A stretch of DNA of 19,923 nt from Pseudomonadota bacterium. Its GTDB lineage: Bacteria > Pseudomonadota > Alphaproteobacteria > Acetobacterales > Acetobacteraceae. The DNA is taken from positions 1 through 19,923 of the forward strand of contig JAJXXT010000095.1 in the NCBI GenBank assembly GCA_021780935.1, read 5' to 3'. The notes under the pieces are model-generated. The model did not search any database, was not told the DNA's origin, and saw only the letters and a program-made list of their open reading frames with translations. Numbering within the stretch: position 1 is the stretch's first letter; each line of letters begins with the position of its first letter. This document shows, piece by piece, positions 14,901 through 19,923 of this stretch. Made by a program: the position numbers and the translations under genes.

Positions 14901-15066
14901 GGCGTTGCAGCACGGAACCGGCTCCGAGTTGCGGATTCCGCTCGGCATCACCATCGTCGGCGGGCTGCTGCTGAGCCAGCTGCTGACGCTGTACACGACG
15001 CCCGCGATCTTCCTCGCCTTCGAGCGGCTGCGCGGTGGGCGGACGGCGATGGCGGCGGCGGAGTAG
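11989..15066 (+). CDS. RND efflux pump subunit 1 (MdtB/MuxB-like)
   Basis: Inner-membrane, proton-driven multidrug transporter of the HAE1 family, 1025 residues from GTG 11989. It opens NISDLFIRRPVATWLLAFAV, the standard RND amino end. The N-terminal half has a first membrane helix (about 12-30), a large periplasmic loop with SGVGQVTVLGG (170-180), then helices 2-6. TM4 carries TGFVVDDAIVMIENVMRYIE (396-415) with the paired aspartates Asp401-Asp402 needed for proton relay. The C-terminal half repeats the fold and includes GIVLLMGIVKKNAIMMVDFA with the conserved lysine pair in the TM10 region. All hallmark residues seem intact. It is followed 4 nt later by a second RND gene, an arrangement typical of MdtBC and MuxBC, where the pumps form a heterotrimer. 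Confidence 0.92.
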   Translation: MNISDLFIRRPVATWLLAFAVLLGGFLGYSSLPVAALPEVAFPTIVVTTALPGASPQTVEKLLTAPLERQFGQIQGLATMTSTSAETTSTITLQFLLSRDINNAAQDVQAAINAAGGTLPQGLPYPPTYSKVNPADAPILTIALASTSLPIQDVADAADTLLQPKLAQISGVGQVTVLGGMSKAVRVRVNPARLASYGLSMDDVRNAIVAANANGAKGGFDGPRQAIALGANDQMVDASAYKKLIIAWRNGAPVKLSDVGRVISGLENARVSALYDGKPAVVLNIQREPGANIVSTVAAVRAALPALQRALPAAIRLSIVVDRTETIKASVRDVQLTLLLSIGLVVLVIFAFLGSVRATLVPAVALPLSLIGTFGIMALLGLGLDNLSLMALTVATGFVVDDAIVMIENVMRYIEAGVAPFEAALRGSRQIGFTIVSLTVSLVAVFIPLLFMSGIVGRLFSAFSIVLSIAVLVSAVVSLTLTPMLCAQLLRGDHGQGRLVRATEAGFGWLLRHYVSSLHWSLRHQRLMLLTAVATLAGTVLLYVVIPKGFLPLQDTGVIVASTTGAADISIPRLATLQARAATMAQHDPAVSGVVSFVGVGDVNQTPNAGQITIALKPLSSGRAGATAVMARLARQFQAIPGLRVLMRPVQDIQIGARPSSTQFQYTLVDTDAAELAHWAPLLEAKLAASPVLADVTTDQVPGGLRYQITVNRDTAMRLGVTMQAVQDVLYDAFGQRQISTIFAQSNQYRVILGASRSWQADPAKLSLLHVGGTNDTQVPLSAFATVTRTTSPLVITHQGQFPSVTLSFNLAPGEALGDAVTAVAAAQKALGMPAGITGSYSGDAAEFQSSLATEPWLILASVVVIYIVLGVLYESVIHPVTIISTLPSAGIGALMALMATGESLTIVALVGIVLLMGIVKKNAIMMVDFAIEGQRERGLDAETAIEEAARLRFRPIMMTTAAALLGALPLALQHGTGSELRIPLGITIVGGLLLSQLLTLYTTPAIFLAFERLRGGRTAMAAAE
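14725..14769 (+). repeat. 45-nt sequence shared perfectly with the second RND gene
   Basis: Positions 14725-14769 are identical, base for base, to 17807-17851. Both encode the end of the motif GIVLLMGIVKKNAIMM in the TM10 region. Flanking sequence diverges at third positions, so identity across 15 codons including wobble bases is more than the conserved protein motif requires. Confidence 0.85.
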
Positions 15067-15070
15067 CGCG

Positions 15071-18000
15071 ATGGGGCTGGCCGAGATCGCCATCCGCCGG
15101 CCGATCGCGACCGTGCTGCTGGCGCTGGGGCTGCTGCTGGGGGGCGGTGTTGCGTACCGGTTTCTGCCGGTGGCCTCGCTGCCGCGGGTGGATATTCCGG
15201 TGATCGTTGTGTTTGCGCACCGGCCGGGGGCGGACCCGCAGACCATGGCGAACTCCATCGCCTCGGTGCTGGAGCGGCACCTGGGTACGATCCCGGGCGT
15301 GGACGAGATCACCTCCGTCAACTCCACCGGCTCGTCGAACATCATTGTCGCGTTCAGCATCGACAAGAACATCAACACCGCGGCGCACGAGGTGCAGGCG
15401 GCGATCAACGCCTCGGTCGCCGACCTGCCGGGCGACCTGCCGACGCGGCCGTTCTACAAGAAGTTCAACCCCGCCGACGCGCCGATCATGACGCTGGCGC
15501 TGACCTCCTCCACGCTGACACCGGGGGCGCTGTATGACGTGGCGGACAGCATCGTCGCCCAGCGGCTGTCGCAGGTGGAGGGGGTGTCGCAGGTGCAGAT
15601 CAACGGCGCCGAGGACCCGGCGGTTCGCGTGGCGCTCAATCCGGCGGCGCTGGCGGCGGCGGGGCTTTCGGCGCAGGACATCTTCACCATCATCCGTTCC
15701 GAGAACGTGACGGAGCCGGTGGGCGGGTTCGAGGGGCCGCGCCAGGCGGCGACGATCGGGATCAACGGGCAGCTCAACACCGCCGCGCAATATGGCGCGC
15801 TGATCGTGAAGCAGGCGAACGGTGCCATCCTGCGGCTGCGCGATGTGGCGAACGTGCATGAGGGGGTGGCGAACAACAAGCTCGCGGCCTGGTTCGACAA
15901 GCAGCCCGGCGTGCTGCTCTCGATCACCAAGACGCAGGACGCCAACGTGATCCAGACCGTGGACGCGGTGCGCGCGCTGCTGCCGCAACTGGAGGCGTGG
16001 ATCCCCTCCGGCGTGCAGGTGCATGTGCTCTCGGACCGCACGGCGACGATCCGCGCCTCGGTCGCCGATGTGCAGGTGACGCTGCTGCTGACGGTGGCGC
16101 TGGTGCTGATGGTGGTGGCGCTGTTCATGCGCCGGCTGATACCGACCCTCTCGGTCGGGGTGACGGTGCCGCTGTCGATCGCCGGCACGCTGGCGGGGAT
16201 GTGGTTCGAGGGCTTTACGCTCGACAATCTCTCGCTGATGGCGCTGACGATTTCGGTGGGCTTCGTGGTCGATGACGCGATCGTGATGACGGAGAACATC
16301 GCGCGGCATGCGGAGCGGGGCATGACGCAGCGCGCGGCGGCGGTGGCGGGGGCGCGGCAGATCGGGTTCACCGTGGTTTCGATCAGCATTTCGCTGATTG
16401 CGGTGTTCATTCCGCTGCTGTTCATGGGCGGTATCCTGGGCCGGCTGTTCCATGAGTTCGCGCTGACGCTGACCATGGCGATCGGGATTTCGGCGCTGGT
16501 CTCGCTGACCGTGACGCCGATGCTTTCCGCCTATCTGCCGCAGCCGAAGCCGCGCGAGCCGGGCCGGGTGGGGCGGGCACTCGATGCCGGGTTCGCGCGG
16601 CTGCTGGGGCTCTATGCGCGCACGCTGGATGTGGCGCTGCGCTGGCACTGGGCCACGATCGGCGTTGCCGTCGCGACCGTGGTGCTGAATGTGTGGCTCT
16701 ATGGCGTGGTGCCGAAATCCTTTTTTCCGACGCAGGATACCGGGCTGCTGCAGGGCAACACGCTGGCCGACCCCTCGATCTCGTTTGCGGCGATGAGTGC
16801 CAAGCAGCATCGGGTGGTGGACACGATCCTCGCCGATCCCGCGGTGGCGGGGGTGGGCTCGACGGTGGGCGTGGCGACGGGGTGGGCCTCGCTCAACCGC
16901 GGCAACCTGACGGTGAGCCTGAAGCCGCTTTCGGTGCGGCATGTCTCCTCCGAGCAGGTGATCGCGCGGCTGCGGCCGAAGCTCGCGGCGATCGCGGGGA
17001 TTCAGACATTTCTCTATTCGGCGCAGGATCTGCGCGGCGGCGGGAGGCAGGGCAATGCCAACCAGTTCGTGCTGATCGACCCCAGCCTTACCGAGCTGCG
17101 ATACTGGACGCAGAAGCTTGAAGCCAAGCTGAAGACGATGAAGCAGGTGACCGACGTTTCCTCCGACCAGGACAAGGCGGGGCCGGAGGCGATGGTGATG
17201 ATCGACCGGCGGGCGGCGACCAGGCTCGGGGTGAGCGTGGCGGCGATCGACAACGCGCTGAACAACGCCTTTGCGCAGCGGCAGATTTCGGTGATGTATC
17301 AGACGCGCAACCAGTACTGGGTGGTGCTGGAGGCGGCGGCGCGGCTGCAGACCGCGCCGGCGATGCTGGCGCGCATCTTTGTGGGGGCCGGCAACGGGAC
17401 GCAGGTGCCGCTGCTGTCGCTGGTGCATGTGGTGGCGGACACGGCGCCGCTTTCGGTGCGCCACCAGGGCGAGTTTCCGGCCGCCACGATCTTCTTCAAC
17501 GTGCCGCCGGGCGAGGCGATGGGCACGGCGCTGGCGGCGGTGCAGCAGGCGGCGGCGGGGCTGCACATGCCGGCGAGCGTGCGCACGACGGTGGGCGGCA
17601 ATGCGCGATACCTGAAGGAATCCATCGCCTCGGAGCCGCCGCTGCTGCTGGCGGCGCTGATCGCGATGTATATCGTGCTGGGCGTGCTGTATGAGAGTTT
17701 GACGCAGCCGCTGACGATCATTTCCACCCTGCCCTCGGCCGGAATCGGCGCGCTGCTGGCGATGCTGATCACCGGCACGTCACTGTCGATCATGAGCCTG
17801 ATCGGCATCGTGCTGCTGATGGGGATCGTGAAGAAGAACGCGATCATGATGATCGATTTCGCGCTGGAGCAGGAACGCAGCCACGGGCTTTCGCCGCGCG
17901 AGGCGATCCGGGCGGCGTGCCTGGAGCGGTTTCGGCCGATCCTGATGACGACGCTGGCGGCCGTGTTCGGCGCAGTGCCGCTGGCGCTGGCGTGGGGAAC

Positions 18001-18148
18001 GGGGGCGGAGCTGCGCCAGCCGCTGGGGATTTCGATCATCGGCGGGCTGGTGGTTTCGCAGATGCTGACGCTGTACACGACGCCCGCCGTTTACCTCGTG
18101 CTGGAGCGGCGCGGGGCGCGGCGCATCCGCCGGGAGAAGACGGCGTAG
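15071..18148 (+). CDS. RND efflux pump subunit 2 (MdtC/MuxC-like)
   Basis: Second HAE1-family RND transporter, also 1025 residues. ATG 15071 is chosen over the longer frame because GGAG (15060-15063) lies 7 nt upstream and the product then begins MGLAEIAIRRPIATVLLALG, as RND proteins do. TM4 carries SVGFVVDDAIVMTENIARHA with Asp401-Asp402, matching the first pump's numbering exactly. The C-terminal half includes YIVLGVLYESLTQPLTIIST and GIVLLMGIVKKNAIMMIDFA. The basic tail (RRGARRIRREK) follows the last helix. It sits 4 nt after the first pump gene. Two complete RND genes behind one adaptor gene imply a heteromeric pump of the MdtABC/MuxABC class; known members export bile salts, novobiocin, beta-lactams or flavonoid-like compounds, but no substrate can be read from the sequence. 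Confidence 0.92.
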   Translation: MGLAEIAIRRPIATVLLALGLLLGGGVAYRFLPVASLPRVDIPVIVVFAHRPGADPQTMANSIASVLERHLGTIPGVDEITSVNSTGSSNIIVAFSIDKNINTAAHEVQAAINASVADLPGDLPTRPFYKKFNPADAPIMTLALTSSTLTPGALYDVADSIVAQRLSQVEGVSQVQINGAEDPAVRVALNPAALAAAGLSAQDIFTIIRSENVTEPVGGFEGPRQAATIGINGQLNTAAQYGALIVKQANGAILRLRDVANVHEGVANNKLAAWFDKQPGVLLSITKTQDANVIQTVDAVRALLPQLEAWIPSGVQVHVLSDRTATIRASVADVQVTLLLTVALVLMVVALFMRRLIPTLSVGVTVPLSIAGTLAGMWFEGFTLDNLSLMALTISVGFVVDDAIVMTENIARHAERGMTQRAAAVAGARQIGFTVVSISISLIAVFIPLLFMGGILGRLFHEFALTLTMAIGISALVSLTVTPMLSAYLPQPKPREPGRVGRALDAGFARLLGLYARTLDVALRWHWATIGVAVATVVLNVWLYGVVPKSFFPTQDTGLLQGNTLADPSISFAAMSAKQHRVVDTILADPAVAGVGSTVGVATGWASLNRGNLTVSLKPLSVRHVSSEQVIARLRPKLAAIAGIQTFLYSAQDLRGGGRQGNANQFVLIDPSLTELRYWTQKLEAKLKTMKQVTDVSSDQDKAGPEAMVMIDRRAATRLGVSVAAIDNALNNAFAQRQISVMYQTRNQYWVVLEAAARLQTAPAMLARIFVGAGNGTQVPLLSLVHVVADTAPLSVRHQGEFPAATIFFNVPPGEAMGTALAAVQQAAAGLHMPASVRTTVGGNARYLKESIASEPPLLLAALIAMYIVLGVLYESLTQPLTIISTLPSAGIGALLAMLITGTSLSIMSLIGIVLLMGIVKKNAIMMIDFALEQERSHGLSPREAIRAACLERFRPILMTTLAAVFGAVPLALAWGTGAELRQPLGISIIGGLVVSQMLTLYTTPAVYLVLERRGARRIRREKTA
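17807..17851 (+). repeat. 45-nt sequence shared perfectly with the first RND gene
   Basis: Second copy of the 45-nt block at 14725-14769, in the same orientation 3,082 nt downstream. Recombination between the copies would delete one RND-equivalent and leave a fused, in-frame pump gene. Confidence 0.85.
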
Positions 18149-18401
18149 GTGCGGGCGGCGGCCGGTTCGACGGGATGGGGCCATGCACGCAGGAAGGTGC
18201 GGCCATGTGCGGGGCGTGGCGGACGCGCATTTCCTTGACTTTTCGACGAGGTTTGACGATACGCGCGGCATCGCCCGCCGGTGGCGGGAAGCGAGGTTGC
18301 CGCGCAGCCGCCGTTCCTGGGCCGAAATTCCTGAGGACCATGCGCGCCCCTCCGCCCAACGCCGACTGGCATGATTCGACCGTTTCCCTGAAAGCTCACG
18401 C
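18149..18401. other. Intergenic leader between the efflux operon and the helicase gene
   Basis: This 253-nt region follows the last pump gene. It has a perfect hairpin, CCCGCC (18274-18279), loop GGT, GGCGGG (18283-18288), but no T-run follows, so it is not a standard intrinsic terminator. It also contains a candidate promoter (18235-18263) and a small ORF with a strong Shine-Dalgarno (18205-18405), described separately. The two interpretations compete, because the promoter lies inside the small ORF. Confidence 0.5.
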
Positions 18402-18405
18402 GTGA
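18205..18405 (+). CDS. Possible 66-aa leader ORF overlapping the helicase start
   Basis: ATG 18205 is preceded by AGGAAGG (18191-18197, 7-nt spacing), the best ribosome-binding site in the region. The product starts MCGAWRTRISLTFRRGL and ends DWHDSTVSLKAHA; it is basic and Ala/Pro/Gly-rich and matches nothing I know. Its TGA overlaps the helicase GTG start as GTGA (18402-18405), which would allow translational coupling, and the helicase itself has only a poor ribosome-binding site. A second ORF in another frame (18183-18374) overlaps it, a reminder that open frames are common here by chance. Confidence 0.3.
   Translation: MCGAWRTRISLTFRRGLTIRAASPAGGGKRGCRAAAVPGPKFLRTMRAPPPNADWHDSTVSLKAHA
18235..18263 (+). 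promoter_or_regulatory. Candidate promoter for the DEAD-box helicase gene
   Basis: TTGACT (18235-18240, five of six to the -35 consensus), a 17-nt spacer, then GATACG (18258-18263, three of six to the -10). A start near 18270 would leave a leader of about 130 nt containing the CCCGCC/GGCGGG hairpin; long structured leaders are common on cold-responsive helicase genes. The weak -10 makes this tentative. Confidence 0.3.
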
Positions 18406-19923
18406 ACGACAACAAAACTGACGAACTCGTTATCATCCCCGCCTCGCCGGGGCATGGCAAACCGGTGGCGGCTGCGGGCCGGCTGGGCGAATCGGGGCTG
18501 GCCGAACCGGGGCTGGCCGAACCGGGAGCCGCAGCGGCTGGGCATGAAGCGCCGTTGGCCGAAACGTCGGCATCCGCCGAGACCAGGCATGATGACGATG
18601 ACGAGGCGGACAGCGCGCCGGCGGACTATGACGACGAGCCGCGGCGCAACGGTTTTGCGGAGCTGGGGCTTTCCGAGGCGCTGACGCAGGCGGTGGCGGA
18701 GAAGGGCTACACGACGCCGACGCCGATTCAGGCGCAGGCGATCCCGGTGGTGCTGATGGGGCGCGACGTGCTGGGCTGCGCGCAGACCGGCACCGGCAAG
18801 ACCGCGGGCTTCACGCTGCCGATGCTCGACATTCTCTCGGGCACGCGGGCGCGGGCGCGGATGCCGCGCAGCCTGATCCTGGAGCCGACGCGCGAGCTGG
18901 CGTTGCAGGTGGCGGAGAATTTCGTCCAGTACGGCAGGCACCTGAAGCTGACGCACGCGCTGGTGATCGGCGGCGAGAGCATGAGCGACCAGCGCGATCT
19001 GCTGATGCGCGGCGTCGATGTGCTGATCGCGACACCGGGGCGGCTGATCGACATGTTCGACCGCGGCACAATGCTGCTGACGGATGTGAAGATCCTGGTG
19101 ATCGACGAGGCGGACCGCATGCTCGACATGGGGTTCATTCCCGATGTCGAACGGATTGTCTCGCTGCTGCCGCCGCTGCGCCAGACGCTGTTCTTCTCCG
19201 CCACGATGGCGCCCGAGATCCGCCGGCTGGCCGATGCGTTTCTGCGCAACCCCAAGGAGATCACGGTGGCGCGGCCGGCGAGTGTTGCGACGACGATCAG
19301 CGAGGGCCTCGCGGTGGTGAGCGAGCTTGAGAAGCGCGAGGCGCTGCGGCGGCTGATCCGCTCCGAGGACGTGCAGAACGCGCTGATCTTCTGCAACCGC
19401 AAGCGCGATGTGGACGTGCTGCATAAATCGCTGCGCAAGCACGGGTTTTCGGTCGGCGCGCTGCACGGGGACATGCCGCAATCGACGCGGTTCGCGACGC
19501 TGGAAGCGTTCAAGTCCGGCGAGATCCGGCTGCTGTGCTGCTCGGACGTGGCGGCGCGGGGGATCGATATCGGCGGGCTGTCGCATGTCTTCAACTTCGA
19601 CGTGCCGCATCATGCCGAGGATTATGTGCACCGGATCGGGCGCACCGGGCGGGCGGGGCGCGAGGGGCGGGCGTTGACCCTGGCGATGCCAGAGGACCGG
19701 CTGGCGGTGGCGGCGATCGAGGCGCTGACCGGGCACGCGATTCCGCCGATCGCGGTGGACGGGATTGAGACGGCGGCATGGGAAGAGGGCGATTCGCGGC
19801 GACGCGGGCGTGGCGGGCGGGGGCGTGGCGCGGCGAAGGCGTCGACGGCGGCACGGGCCCCGCGCGAGGCGGGTGAGGCCAGGGCAGCACGGCCGGCGCG
19901 TGAGCCGCGCAGGACCGAGCGGG
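18402..19923 (+). CDS. DEAD-box ATP-dependent RNA helicase, RhlE-like (runs off the right edge)
   Basis: Cytoplasmic RNA helicase for ribosome assembly or RNA turnover; 507 codons are visible with no stop. GTG 18402 is the only plausible start: an in-frame TGA lies at 18372-18374 and no in-frame ATG precedes the helicase core. Residues 1-82 form a low-complexity Ala/Gly/Pro extension ending in an acidic stretch (DDDDE). Core motifs follow: Q motif (85-115, containing YTTPTPIQAQAIP), motif I AQTGTGKT (127-134), Ia PTRELA (162-167), Ib TPGR (211-214), II DEAD (235-238), III SAT (266-268), IV ALIFCNRK, V ARGIDI and VI HRIGRTGRAG. After the core an Arg/Gly-rich tail begins (SRRRGRGGRGRG), typical of RhlE-type RNA-binding tails. 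All catalytic motifs are intact. Confidence 0.92.
   Translation, partial: MNDNKTDELVIIPASPGHGKPVAAAGRLGESGLAEPGLAEPGAAAAGHEAPLAETSASAETRHDDDDEADSAPADYDDEPRRNGFAELGLSEALTQAVAEKGYTTPTPIQAQAIPVVLMGRDVLGCAQTGTGKTAGFTLPMLDILSGTRARARMPRSLILEPTRELALQVAENFVQYGRHLKLTHALVIGGESMSDQRDLLMRGVDVLIATPGRLIDMFDRGTMLLTDVKILVIDEADRMLDMGFIPDVERIVSLLPPLRQTLFFSATMAPEIRRLADAFLRNPKEITVARPASVATTISEGLAVVSELEKREALRRLIRSEDVQNALIFCNRKRDVDVLHKSLRKHGFSVGALHGDMPQSTRFATLEAFKSGEIRLLCCSDVAARGIDIGGLSHVFNFDVPHHAEDYVHRIGRTGRAGREGRALTLAMPEDRLAVAAIEALTGHAIPPIAVDGIETAAWEEGDSRRRGRGGRGRGAAKASTAARAPREAGEARAARPAREPRRTER
18489..18533 (+). repeat. 15-bp tandem repeat in the helicase N-terminal extension
   Basis: Units at 18489-18503 and 18504-18518 differ at one base, with a degenerate third at 18519-18533. 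In frame they encode ESGLA, EPGLA and EPGAA (residues 30-44). The repeat lies in the unconserved extension, consistent with slippage expansion. Confidence 0.85.

Noticed and set aside
14948..17566. 872-codon minus-strand open frame antisense to the RND genes
   Set aside because: Composition is extremely Arg/His-rich with no motif, and the plus strand encodes two clear RND pumps; typical shadow frame in GC-rich DNA.
18274..18288. Hairpin CCCGCC-GGT-GGCGGG as an intrinsic terminator for the efflux operon
   Set aside because: It is 126 nt after the stop and no T-run follows; more likely leader structure or chance in GC-rich sequence.
18183..18374. 63-codon ORF upstream of the helicase in an alternative frame
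   Set aside because: No ribosome-binding site of its own and it overlaps the better-supported 18205-18405 frame; neither has a recognisable domain.

Overview
The window is very GC-rich DNA (around 70% by eye, with codons ending almost always in G or C) and gene-dense, with little intergenic sequence. The gene content (a PhnSTUV-type 2-aminoethylphosphonate importer, a MaoC/CitE-like pair, a NodT-type outer membrane lipoprotein with two tandem RND pumps, and an RhlE-type DEAD-box helicase) fits an alphaproteobacterium. Acetobacteraceae or another Rhodospirillales is my best guess; this is inference and there is no rRNA or other marker to confirm it.

Layout. At the left edge (1-345, minus) is the N-terminus of an acyl-CoA synthetase-type CoA-binding protein. 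It diverges from a tightly packed operon (466-5269, plus): phnS, phnT, phnU, phnV and an HSL-family alpha/beta hydrolase. These genes are separated by 8 nt or overlap, with two ATGA junctions. The intergenic region ahead of phnS carries a 9-bp inverted repeat enclosing a 9-bp direct repeat. Neither phnW nor phnX is present in this operon.

At about 5277-6538 base composition drops to roughly 53% GC. This short island carries a minus-strand DUF4238 gene preceded by an unreported 55-codon small ORF whose stop overlaps its start (ATGA). A 9-bp direct repeat lies at both edges. This two-gene cassette is the best candidate in the window for something undescribed.

Between 6653 and about 6811 there is a frameshifted and truncated second copy of the start of the MaoC-family gene that lies intact at 7973-8458. 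A DHDPS-superfamily gene (6834-7799, minus; resembles 1-pyrroline-4-hydroxy-2-carboxylate deaminase) sits between the two copies. The intact MaoC gene overlaps or abuts a CitE-like CoA-ester lyase gene (8464-9324); the two probably act in sequence on a CoA-bound C4-C5 acid.

From 9401 to 18148 is a complete tripartite efflux operon in the order outer membrane factor, periplasmic adaptor, RND pump 1, RND pump 2. It resembles MdtABC/MuxABC-OpmB, in which two different RND subunits share one adaptor. The two RND proteins are both 1025 residues long and share a 45-nt stretch of perfect identity. The window ends inside a DEAD-box RNA helicase gene (18402 onward) with a repeat-bearing acidic N-terminal extension. 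No transcription factor, tRNA, rRNA, CRISPR array or insertion sequence was recognised.
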